Assembly (NCBI GenBank): GCA_964423615.1
Contig: CAYRFQ010000026.1
Location: forward strand, 1 to 64,000
Source: CAYRFQ01 sp964423615
Lineage (GTDB): Bacteria; Planctomycetota; Planctomycetia; Gemmatales; Gemmataceae
Direction: 5' to 3'
DNA length: 64,000 bases
Below are positions 11,259 through 19,529 of this stretch, in pieces (the first letter of the stretch is position 1; each line of letters begins with the position of its first letter). A program made the translations under genes and the position numbers. The notes under the pieces are model-generated. The model had not been told where the DNA came from. It saw only the letters and a program-made list of their open reading frames with translations, and ran no database searches.

Positions 11259-12374
11259 CTACAGGTGGTAGAGCATAACGTAGACAATAACTCCCGTCAC
11301 CGATACGTAGGCCCACAACGGAAGAGTCCATCGAGCTACCCGAACATGACGTGAGAGCTTGTCGCGAATTCCCAAATACGCCGTCACGAGTGCAAGTGGA
11401 GCGACCACCATCGCTAACACCGTATGACTCAGGAGGATCGTAAAATAACCAGTCTTCATCCACCCCAAGCCAAGGTATCTCGTTGGCTCGCCGGTTCGGA
11501 TTCCGAAGTGGTAATACACATAGCAGCCGAGAAACACCGCAGAAACTCCAACGGCCGAAAGCATGCACACTTTGTGAAGAGCAATTTTCCGGTTGCGAAT
11601 CGCCAGGTAACCGACCAGAAGAAACAAACCGCTCAGGGCATTGAGTCCAGCGTTCAGACTCGGAAAGTAGTAACCACTTTCGAGCCGCTTTACCTGAACG
11701 AGTCCGACGACTCGTTCTCTAACTCTCGCCACTTCCTGCTCCTTGCGGGCATCAACATATCCAACGATCTGCCCCTCGTGGTTTACTAGTAACATACGAA
11801 AGGAATGCCCAATTTGATTCGCCGACGGTGAGGGTTCAGTTGTGTTGGGTTCTGGAGCACCGTCAGCGGGAGTTCCGCTTTTGGGCTCTAAGTGATCAGA
11901 GGCAGTTTTAAGAGACGGTCGTTTAACGCCTTGAGCAAATACTTCCTGTGAGACTCGATCCACTTCGGATTCTGTCCCGGTCAAGAGCAACCACTTCTCT
12001 GGATCAGCCTCGACCAATTGGCCGAATGCAGCAAGACGCTTAGGTGTGTCCTTCCCTGGGTTGAGTGTAATGCTCAACATCACAACATCAGTGATGTCCG
12101 AAAGCTGTTTTGCTAGGTCAGCCATGTTGGCAATGTGTTTGTCTTTATTGCAATCCGGACAAGTCGAATAGAAAAAGGAAACAACCCAAATCTTGCTTTG
12201 CAGCGAGGCGGACGAAACCTTCTCTCCGAGTTGATTAGTCAACTCGAAGTCCTTCACAGTGTTCCCCTCTTGAAACAAAGAAGGGGGGACTTCACCCTCT
12301 AAATGCGACGGATTACAACCGGAAACAAAAAGAATGAAAACCGCAAGTAATAGACCAAGAAGTGTTTGAGGCAT
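11259..12374 (-). CDS. Sco1/SenC-like lipoprotein fused to DUF420 membrane domain
   Basis: A 371-residue fusion. The N-terminus is a lipoprotein signal (LFVSGC). Next comes a thioredoxin-like Sco domain (FELTNQLGEKVSS, FFYSTCPDCNKDK, and the late copper-ligand-type histidine in GHSFRMLLVN). It ends in a DUF420 domain with four or more membrane helices. Sco proteins deliver copper to the CuA centre of oxidase subunit II. The metal motif reads CPDC instead of the usual CxxxC. A Pro/Thr/Ser-rich insertion precedes the His segment. I prefer the start at 12374 because it gives the lipobox and avoids overlap with subunit IV; no strong ribosome site is visible. Confidence 0.85.
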   Translation of the reverse strand: MPQTLLGLLLAVFILFVSGCNPSHLEGEVPPSLFQEGNTVKDFELTNQLGEKVSSASLQSKIWVVSFFYSTCPDCNKDKHIANMADLAKQLSDITDVVMLSITLNPGKDTPKRLAAFGQLVEADPEKWLLLTGTESEVDRVSQEVFAQGVKRPSLKTASDHLEPKSGTPADGAPEPNTTEPSPSANQIGHSFRMLLVNHEGQIVGYVDARKEQEVARVRERVVGLVQVKRLESGYYFPSLNAGLNALSGLFLLVGYLAIRNRKIALHKVCMLSAVGVSAVFLGCYVYYHFGIRTGEPTRYLGLGWMKTGYFTILLSHTVLAMVVAPLALVTAYLGIRDKLSRHVRVARWTLPLWAYVSVTGVIVYVMLYHL

Positions 12375-12433
12375 GATAGCATTCGATGAACGAGCCAATG
12401 AAACCTTACAAGTGCCATTGGCTCGCGATGAGT

Positions 12434-12799
12434 TTAGTTCGACACTTCGACATGATACCAATCATTTTGTGCCCACCAACCGAACATAACATCAGGCATC
12501 AAAACAACTATGGTCATCACGGTCAAAATCATCAGTGGGATTACGATGAAATAGAGACGGTTCCAATCAAATTTCAAGTGCATGAAGTAGACTGCCACGA
12601 GGGTAGCTTTCACGATCGAAACCATGGTGATGGTAACTACCCCATAAAAACTGCGTCCAAATATTTCAAAGAGAGCATAGGATGTAGCCGTCGCCAAACA
12701 TAACGCCCCGAAGATGATCATATATTCTATGAACGTTGGACCATGATGATCATCTCCGTGTGTAGCTACAGTCGATTGTTGAGATTGTGCTTGTTCCAT
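12434..12799 (-). CDS. Cytochrome c oxidase subunit IV (prokaryotic, CtaF/CyoD type)
   Basis: A 121-residue three-helix membrane protein. The motif KATLVAVYFMHLKFD in helix 2-3 is typical of the caa3/bo3 small subunit that stabilises subunit I. The N-terminus is His/Asp-rich. AGGAATT precedes the ATG. It sits between subunit III and the Sco-DUF420 gene in one operon. Confidence 0.88.
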   Translation of the reverse strand: MEQAQSQQSTVATHGDDHHGPTFIEYMIIFGALCLATATSYALFEIFGRSFYGVVTITMVSIVKATLVAVYFMHLKFDWNRLYFIVIPLMILTVMTIVVLMPDVMFGWWAQNDWYHVEVSN

Positions 12800-12855
12800 T
12801 ATTAATTCCTAATACCGCTCCGTTGAATCTTCCAACAGCTACCACTGCAAAACAA

Positions 12856-13782
12856 TTACATCAAGTACAACATCGGGAACAGAAAGATCCAAACGATGTC
12901 GACAAAGTGCCAGTAGAGTCCAGTGACTTCGATAGCCCCTTCGTGCTGTGGACCATATTTACCCATCGCTCCCAGGATCAAAAACACAGCAAAGATCACT
13001 AGCCCACCGATGACGTGGAGAGCGTGAAACCCGGTCAAAGCGAAGTAACTGGATGCCCACAAGTTTCCGTAGGGAATCGAATGCGGAAGGTGGACATCGT
13101 GATCGATCTCCATCAACGGTTCAGGCTTCCCCTCCAAAGTTTGGCTCAAAGACTCAGGCATGTCCGCTGGTCGGATATGCTTTTCCGAAACGATTCGAGC
13201 GTTCAACTGTTTGGGCGTCAGGCTCGGAAGGTCTGCCAAGAGAGTTTTGACGGCGGCAATATACTCGTCGGTATATTCATGATGACCTTCCCCTTCTTCG
13301 TGTTCCTTGAGTATTTTTTTCAGCTTCTTCTCGACTTGGTTGATGAACCTTGCCCCACCTGGGCCATCGAGTTTTTCCGGGATCTGTCCCGGGAGAATAC
13401 CGTGCGAAAATTTTTCCGAGTATTCCCAGGTCTTGACGCCCAGGAAGACACACCCGAGCGTGAGCGTAATTCCAAGATACATCAACGACTGACCCACATT
13501 TTTTTTCGTGAGGGCGTAATGAGCCAAAACGACCGTGACGCTACTACAGATCAAGACAAACGTGTTGAGAGCCCCAACCCATTCTGTCAAGTAAACATCT
13601 TCGGGAGATGGCCAAGGTTCGTTGGACGTCGGACTTCCGTTCCGCAGGAGCACATAGGTTCCAAGCAAGGCCGTGAAAAACATAATCTCGGTGATGAGAA
13701 AAAGCCACATCGCCAACTTCCCGTTGCCGAGAGGCATCCCCCTCATCACGACTTTTGGCGAATCCGAATGCGTATGTGCCAT
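12856..13782 (-). CDS. ctaE: Cytochrome c oxidase subunit III with large loop insertion
   Basis: A 308-residue subunit III of the heme-copper oxidase. The family helices are clear (MWLFLITEIMFFTALLG, ALNTFVLICSSVTV, GFHALHVIGGL, GLYWHFVDIVWIFLFP). Between helix 3 and helix 4 there is a hydrophilic insertion of about 107 residues (residues 133-239), rich in Lys, Glu and His, which ordinary subunit III lacks. I start at MAHTHSDS (13782); the frame also allows 24 residues more. It is cotranscribed with subunit IV. Confidence 0.92.
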   Translation of the reverse strand: MAHTHSDSPKVVMRGMPLGNGKLAMWLFLITEIMFFTALLGTYVLLRNGSPTSNEPWPSPEDVYLTEWVGALNTFVLICSSVTVVLAHYALTKKNVGQSLMYLGITLTLGCVFLGVKTWEYSEKFSHGILPGQIPEKLDGPGGARFINQVEKKLKKILKEHEEGEGHHEYTDEYIAAVKTLLADLPSLTPKQLNARIVSEKHIRPADMPESLSQTLEGKPEPLMEIDHDVHLPHSIPYGNLWASSYFALTGFHALHVIGGLVIFAVFLILGAMGKYGPQHEGAIEVTGLYWHFVDIVWIFLFPMLYLM

Positions 13783-13895
13783 GACCAAAGGTTCCACAGA
13801 GAGACATTTACGAGACTGTAAGTGTTGAACACCGAGTATTCGTTGGGACAAAACCGTTGACGTTCGTCACTGCCGTTGACAGTCTATTGACAGGC

Positions 13896-14798
13896 TCATC
13901 CAATAAAAGCAAGAAACCCCATCAACACTGGTAGATGCAGAAGGGAGCCACGCAAAACGGTTTTTGCTGTCGTATCCGACGGTAGGGCCAAGAAACGGAT
14001 TGTCGTAAAGAGGAAAATCGCTCCGAAGAGGGTCGCCGCCAAAACATACAAAATTTCGAACAACCCTATTCGTATCTCAAACAGAGGCAGAAAACTCACC
14101 CCCAACAATCCCGCGCAGTAAAGTACCATTTGGACACCAGTCGACAAACCCTTCGGGTCCTTTCCCGGAATCATCTGCAAACCGGCTTGCCGGTATTCAT
14201 CTCGGCACAACCAGGCAATCGACAGGAAGTGTGGAATCTGCCAGAGAAACAACACACCAAACAAAGTAACCAGACGCAAATCCACGGAATCCGTGACGGC
14301 GGTCCAACCAATCACCGGTGGCAGAGCCCCTGGAATCGCGCCAATAAATGTGTTGAGCGTTGTGTATTTCTTTAGGGGCGTGTAAACCCAGACATAGCTT
14401 GCGTACGTAACCGCCGCGACGACGACACACAGGGGTTTTTGGACAACAAACCAAAGATACAAAAGACCGAGCAGGCCCGTCCCCAGACCAAAAAGCAATG
14501 CCTCGATGGGTCGCAGACGTCTTGTCGGAAGTGGACGCTTGGCGGTCCGTCGCATCTTCCCGTCGATCTGTATCTCGTAATATTGGTTTAAGGCGCTCGC
14601 ACCTGCAGCCAGGAGCCCAGCCCCAATCAACGTGTGAACTAGAAGAATCAAGTCAGGACGGCCCGCCGAAGCCATACAAAAACCAGCAGCCACCGTGAAG
14701 AGCACAAGAATGGCAATTTTGGGCTTGGTAAGTTGGACATAGTCGGAGAAACGTTGCATCAAAGCTGTTTTCGGTATCGAGACGGCTGCTGTCTTCAT
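13896..14798 (-). CDS. ctaB: Protoheme IX farnesyltransferase (heme O synthase)
   Basis: A 300-residue UbiA-type membrane prenyltransferase that adds farnesyl to heme b, the first step to heme A. The substrate motif around NQYYEIQIDGKMRRTAKRPL near residue 80 is diagnostic, followed by the second loop YTPLKKYTTLNTFIGA. About nine helices are visible. Start 14798 follows GGAGGAAG and overlaps the end of the heme A synthase gene by four bases (ATGA), so the two are translationally coupled. Confidence 0.95.
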   Translation of the reverse strand: MKTAAVSIPKTALMQRFSDYVQLTKPKIAILVLFTVAAGFCMASAGRPDLILLVHTLIGAGLLAAGASALNQYYEIQIDGKMRRTAKRPLPTRRLRPIEALLFGLGTGLLGLLYLWFVVQKPLCVVVAAVTYASYVWVYTPLKKYTTLNTFIGAIPGALPPVIGWTAVTDSVDLRLVTLFGVLFLWQIPHFLSIAWLCRDEYRQAGLQMIPGKDPKGLSTGVQMVLYCAGLLGVSFLPLFEIRIGLFEILYVLAATLFGAIFLFTTIRFLALPSDTTAKTVLRGSLLHLPVLMGFLAFIG

Positions 14799-15898
14799 GC
14801 GACTTCCTCCACACACGCTTTTACCGTCGGAGAAAGTGACCGGCCAGACAACACAGTAGTCGGTCGAAACGTCAGTACTGTCAGTGCTAAAGCCGTTCCA
14901 AACAACGCCGATCCGAGTACATAGTGAAGGGATCGAAGCAGACTCTGTTGAACAGCCGCTACATGAACAGCACCGTTTTGCACCATCGAGTCGAACTGAA
15001 ATTTATAGAGCCAGGCCTCTGTCCCGAGAGCGACTTGCCCAAACAACAACACGCCCAACAAGAAAGCCACAACTCGAACGTCTCGTCGTAGGTGATGTCT
15101 CCCAACCGCTTCTCTCATCAGCCAGAAGATCATCCCGGTCACGACAAACGCCCCAAGTATATGAAGCCGACCCGCGAGATACACAGTCGAACCGGGCATG
15201 ATGCTGTGCCGCACAAAGCCACCCAAAACAAGTTGTGAGTAAATTAGGATTGTTGTGAAGATCGCAACATATCGAAGTCGGTTTCTTGACGGTCGATTTT
15301 CCGGGTGTTCCTGCGTTGGTTTCCACCAACCCGGCGCAGTACAAACCGCTATGGTCGTCAAAAGCCCAAAGACGAGTTGAGCCGTGCATCCGTGGACAAG
15401 CGCCAAGTTTCGACCCATCGTGGCGTTCAAGTCCACGCGAAAAATGCCGAGAAGCCCCTGGCCGACGACACTCAGGAGAGCAACCACACCAATCCACTTC
15501 AGCCAAGTTCGTTTCGCCGTGCACCACAACCCGAGCATAAGAACGATAACACAACTACCGACCACAAATCCCATGATCCTGTGGGAGTGTTCCAGGAAAT
15601 AATCGAGACGATTGTTTTCAAGGCCTTCCCGAACCCAAATCGTCCATACTTCCCAGGGATGGCGATACCCTTCGTGGTCCACCATTCCTACGCCCTTCGT
15701 TGTGACCTCTGCACCCAGTGTGAGAAGCGGAAACGTGGCCAGGACAGTGAACCAAGCCCAAAAATGCAGCCAAAATGGGGGAGCAAATTGTGATGAATCG
15801 ACTCCGACCGGAGGGCGGGTGGCGTGTTCAACGTTAGCTTGAAAAGATGTATCCACAACAGCTCTTGTCAGATCGAGAAGAAACTCGTTTGCGTGCAA
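14795..15898 (-). CDS. ctaA: Heme A synthase (COX15/CtaA family)
   Basis: A 367-residue eight-helix membrane protein that oxidises heme O to heme A. Conserved heme-ligand histidines are visible in two halves: EHSHRIMGF and ALVHGCTAQ, then GRLHILGAF and RSLHYVLGS. The first half is preceded by the family ETTKG-like segment (GAEVTTKGVGM). The longest frame begins with TTG at 15898. A GTG at 15856 is an alternative, and neither has a strong ribosome site. It is coupled to ctaB by overlapping stop and start. Confidence 0.93.
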   Translation of the reverse strand: MHANEFLLDLTRAVVDTSFQANVEHATRPPVGVDSSQFAPPFWLHFWAWFTVLATFPLLTLGAEVTTKGVGMVDHEGYRHPWEVWTIWVREGLENNRLDYFLEHSHRIMGFVVGSCVIVLMLGLWCTAKRTWLKWIGVVALLSVVGQGLLGIFRVDLNATMGRNLALVHGCTAQLVFGLLTTIAVCTAPGWWKPTQEHPENRPSRNRLRYVAIFTTILIYSQLVLGGFVRHSIMPGSTVYLAGRLHILGAFVVTGMIFWLMREAVGRHHLRRDVRVVAFLLGVLLFGQVALGTEAWLYKFQFDSMVQNGAVHVAAVQQSLLRSLHYVLGSALFGTALALTVLTFRPTTVLSGRSLSPTVKACVEEVA

Positions 15899-16018
15899 GT
15901 CAGTGGTTCTTAGGTTACCGACAGCAGCCTGGGCCTACGCCTCGCATCGAAGACATTCCCTCTCCAATTTTCGTCCAGAGAGGGAGTCCGTCAGACAGAT
16001 CAAGTTTGCACATACCGA

Positions 16019-16047
16019 CGTAGCACAAGCAAGAAACTTGTGCTACG
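16019..16047. terminator. Perfect hairpin between ctaD and ctaA
   Basis: An 11-bp perfect inverted repeat (CGTAGCACAAG at 16019-16029, CTTGTGCTACG at 16037-16047) with a 7-base loop, placed about 20 bases after the subunit I stop on the minus strand. No T-tract follows, so partial termination or mRNA 3'-end protection is possible. Confidence 0.55.
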
Positions 16048-16067
16048 ACCAAACAACAACAACCGCT

Positions 16068-18014
16068 TTAGTTAGACTCATCCGACTTGATGCCCGTTTC
16101 GGCTTCACCAGTCGTTGGGCTTTCGGAAGCTGCCGCCACGACTTCTTGTTGGGGCTTGACCGATTGCTCTGCGTCCACAAACGTCGTCTGGCCCATGTGG
16201 TCACCTTCCACGTTCTGTACCTCCTCCCCGTACACGTAAGGGCCCCGATACACGACTGGTGCGACATCGAAGTTTCCGTGACCTGGAGGAGAAGGAGCCG
16301 TCCATTCAAGAGTGTTACTTCCCCACGGATTCCGGCTCGCACTTCTTCCCCAAAAGAGGCTAATGAAGAAGTTCGCGACGAAAATGAGCTGAACTGCCCC
16401 CAATAGGAAAGCGCTGATGCTTATGAATTGGTTCAGAGTCAACAACGGAGCTTCGAATGCGGTCTCTGTGATGTCGGGAATCCGGCGACGAAGTCCCGCG
16501 ACACCCAAAATGTGCATCGGAAAGAACGCCAAATTACCAAAGATAAACGACAGGGTAAAATGCCATTTGCCCCAGTACTCGTTCATGTACCGACCAAACA
16601 TCTTCGGGAACCAGAAGTAAATCCCAGCGAAGATACCAAACAGGCTACTGGCAAAAAGAACGTAGTGAATGTGCGCTACGATGAAATATGTGTCGTGGAT
16701 AAAAATATCTACCGGCGTGGCAGCCATGAAAATACCACTTAGACCACCAATGATAAACATCGCCACAAATCCGAGTGCAAAGAGCATTGCCGACGTATAT
16801 TGAATCTTGCCGTGCCAGATCGTTCCGAGCCAGTTGAAAACTTTAATGGCCGAAGGCAAAGCAATCATGATCGTTGCTATCATAAAACCCGTTCCGAGCC
16901 GTGGGTCCATTCCACTCTGAAACATGTGGTGTCCCCAAACGATAAAGCCAAGACCAGCAATCCCAGCGATCGAATAGATCATCGCTCGGTAACCAAACAA
17001 CGGACGACGAGCAAACGTCGAGAGAATGTCGGATACCATACCCATCGCTGGCAAAATCATGATGTACACGGCTGGGTGCGAATAGAACCAGAAAAGGTGC
17101 TGCCACAAAAGCGGCTGACCACCTCCGACAGCCGTCATCCAGTTCCCATAAGTTCCTCCAAACGGCGGTAAAAAGAATACCGTCCCGATCGTTTTGTCGA
17201 GAATCTGAAGGAATAAAGCTACCGTGAGAACAGGCAACGCAAACGCTTGAAGGATAGCCGTAATGAAGAGCGCCCAAATCGTCATGGGCATGCGATAGAA
17301 CGTCATACCTGGAGCACGCATGTTGACGATCGTCGTGATGTAATTGACAGAACCCATCATCGACGAAACACCAACGAAGATGACCGCCAGCAACCAATAG
17401 ACTTGCGACATCCCAGAGTTCGGTGCAGCGGGAGACTGCATGCCCTCTCCGACCGGCATCGTCGTGCTGGCCAGCGTCGGATAGGCCGTCCAACCACTCC
17501 CTGGACCCACTCCCTCAGCGTGAAACGACATGAGGGCAAAAACGAACGCTGGCCACATGAACCAATACGACAACATGTTCAATTTCGGGAAAGCCATATC
17601 ATCCGCCCCAATCATGAGGGGAATGAGATAGTTTCCAAACGCACCGACCAACATCGGAATGATCACGAAGAAGATCATGATCGACGCATGCATCGTGAAC
17701 AACATGTTATAAAATTCTGACGTCATTCGCCTTGCATTGTCAGGGAACCACGAACCAAACCACGGTACTTCCGCGTGCGGCCAACCAAGTTGGAAACGCA
17801 CGGCCAGAGCGAGAAGACCACCAATCGCCAGGAAGATCAAAGACGAGAACAGAAATTGAATACCGATGATCTTGTGGTCTTCCGAAAAGATGTACTTTCG
17901 CAAGAATCCGATGTCTTGATGACCATGCGAATCGGCATGCGTTTCCATCGTCGCAGTCGTGACTCCGCCCGGAGCCGTCTCCGTGACATTCGTTTCTTGT
18001 GCTGGGGTGCTCAT
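16068..18014 (-). CDS. ctaD: Cytochrome c oxidase subunit I
   Basis: A 648-residue catalytic subunit of an A-type heme-copper oxidase. The low-spin heme ligand is in TMHASIMIFF. The CuB/cross-linked His-Tyr motif is in WFYSHPAVYI, the paired CuB histidines are in WGHHMF, and the high-spin heme ligands are in HDTYFIVAHIHYVLF. Twelve or more helices are visible. The N-terminal 40 residues and the C-terminal 60 residues are hydrophilic extensions. GAGGATTAGGT precedes the ATG. It is cotranscribed with subunit II upstream. Confidence 0.97.
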   Translation of the reverse strand: MSTPAQETNVTETAPGGVTTATMETHADSHGHQDIGFLRKYIFSEDHKIIGIQFLFSSLIFLAIGGLLALAVRFQLGWPHAEVPWFGSWFPDNARRMTSEFYNMLFTMHASIMIFFVIIPMLVGAFGNYLIPLMIGADDMAFPKLNMLSYWFMWPAFVFALMSFHAEGVGPGSGWTAYPTLASTTMPVGEGMQSPAAPNSGMSQVYWLLAVIFVGVSSMMGSVNYITTIVNMRAPGMTFYRMPMTIWALFITAILQAFALPVLTVALFLQILDKTIGTVFFLPPFGGTYGNWMTAVGGGQPLLWQHLFWFYSHPAVYIMILPAMGMVSDILSTFARRPLFGYRAMIYSIAGIAGLGFIVWGHHMFQSGMDPRLGTGFMIATIMIALPSAIKVFNWLGTIWHGKIQYTSAMLFALGFVAMFIIGGLSGIFMAATPVDIFIHDTYFIVAHIHYVLFASSLFGIFAGIYFWFPKMFGRYMNEYWGKWHFTLSFIFGNLAFFPMHILGVAGLRRRIPDITETAFEAPLLTLNQFISISAFLLGAVQLIFVANFFISLFWGRSASRNPWGSNTLEWTAPSPPGHGNFDVAPVVYRGPYVYGEEVQNVEGDHMGQTTFVDAEQSVKPQQEVVAAASESPTTGEAETGIKSDESN

Positions 18015-18227
18015 TACCTAATCCTCGACTCATTTTCGGAGAGAAGGTGTTCTCCGCGGCGCGTTCCGGTGTTTATAAACTTCAGCTACAGTTCGAATAC
18101 GCAACACTCGTTCTAACCTCGGCTGGACAGGGCCGATCCAGTATTCTTGAAAACCATCGTTCAGAATGAAATTTCGTCATGTCTTCCAAAATCTAGCGTG
18201 AATCGACCTCGCACTCCACCGTCGGCC

Positions 18228-19385
18228 TTAGCCATTTCCAAGCAGTTTTCGAAACTGTGGACGCCGACGCAGTTCCTTGAGTGCTTCTGAGTCGAGGAGT
18301 CCTTTATCCACCAAAGACTGGAATTCTTTTTGAACGGCCTGGGCTTCTATATTCGCAAGTGCCTCGATTTCATCATCTTCACCCCAGCCCGAGAACTCCA
18401 TTCGTGCTTTTTGCACCACGAGCCACACGAGGAAATCATACTCGTCTTCGTGTACAAAGACTTTCCCAACCATATGATAGTGCCAACGGCCACACAATTC
18501 TGCACAAGCGATGTCCCACTGCTGATCCATGTCCCATTCCCGTTTTTCGGGATTGTAGTGGACGTTAGCTTTTTTGGGTCGGAACCATACAGGTATGAGC
18601 TTTCCAGGCAGGGCATCCTGTTTCACACGGAAGTGCGGGATGTTGAAGTTGTGCTGGACGTCAATAGTACTCAGGTGGACGAGAAAAGACGGATAGTCTT
18701 CACGAGCTAGCTCCTTCGTTTCCCCGTGCTCATGCGGAGTCGTCCAAACGTGCAGTTCGTTCGGAGCGTGAACATTCGAAAGAGCTGGTGTCTTACCAAA
18801 AGTGCGAAACGCTCGATTCAACTTTTTCTTGGTATCTTCGTCTTCCTTGGCTTCCTCTTGCCATTGCTGCCATTCCAACCATGTTTCTGGGGATGGGTAC
18901 CGCATGCGCCATTCGAACTGCCGAGCGCTCACTCCGACAGGAAAAGGTAATTCCTTCTCGAGCTTGGGCATTCGTGATTGATACTTGATGTCGGCCCAAG
19001 TGTTGATCTGGGCAAACGCAATGTAGAGCAGAATGGCAGCCGGAACGATCGTCCAGGCAAGTTCGAGCCGCTGTTCGTTTGGAATCCATTTTTTGATCAG
19101 CGACATGACAGGGCCCGGCGTTTCCGATTTGCTAGCCTCCAGTTCGGCTTCTTCTTCCGGCGTTCGCTCTCGAAACTGCCACATGAAAATGACGAGCAGC
19201 GTCTCCGTCAAGACAAAAAAGAATCCAGTCACGAACAAAATGACGTAGAAGAGGAAATCGATGTCCCAAGAATGCGTGGATACGCCTTCAGGAAGCCACC
19301 AACCCGGAATGAATGGAGCGGCAAGAAATAAACCGAAGCACGCTGCCATCACGGCTGCAAATAACAAACTCCACCACTTACCCAC
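18228..19385 (-). CDS. coxB: Cytochrome c oxidase subunit II with CuA centre
   Basis: A 385-residue protein with two N-terminal membrane helices and a periplasmic cupredoxin domain. The CuA site is complete: the histidine in DVQHNFNIPHF and the cluster CAELCGRWHYHM (Cys-x3-Cys-x3-His-x2-Met). An insertion of about 46 charged residues separates QFEWRMRYP from LHVWTTP, and the C-terminal tail of about 60 residues carries no heme motif. The start codon is GTG at 19385, set by AGGAGA 6-7 bases upstream. Confidence 0.95.
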   Translation of the reverse strand: MGKWWSLLFAAVMAACFGLFLAAPFIPGWWLPEGVSTHSWDIDFLFYVILFVTGFFFVLTETLLVIFMWQFRERTPEEEAELEASKSETPGPVMSLIKKWIPNEQRLELAWTIVPAAILLYIAFAQINTWADIKYQSRMPKLEKELPFPVGVSARQFEWRMRYPSPETWLEWQQWQEEAKEDEDTKKKLNRAFRTFGKTPALSNVHAPNELHVWTTPHEHGETKELAREDYPSFLVHLSTIDVQHNFNIPHFRVKQDALPGKLIPVWFRPKKANVHYNPEKREWDMDQQWDIACAELCGRWHYHMVGKVFVHEDEYDFLVWLVVQKARMEFSGWGEDDEIEALANIEAQAVQKEFQSLVDKGLLDSEALKELRRRPQFRKLLGNG

Positions 19386-19529
19386 GACAATCTCCTCTGA
19401 ACAATGCTCTCTATGAGACCAAAAGGCAGTGTTTTCTCTTGTATCTTTTCAAAGCCGGCAGACTCGACAATCGAATTCTCGGTAGCCGAGCGACAGATCT
19501 CGCGATAGTTGGAAACTTTCTCACTGGGA

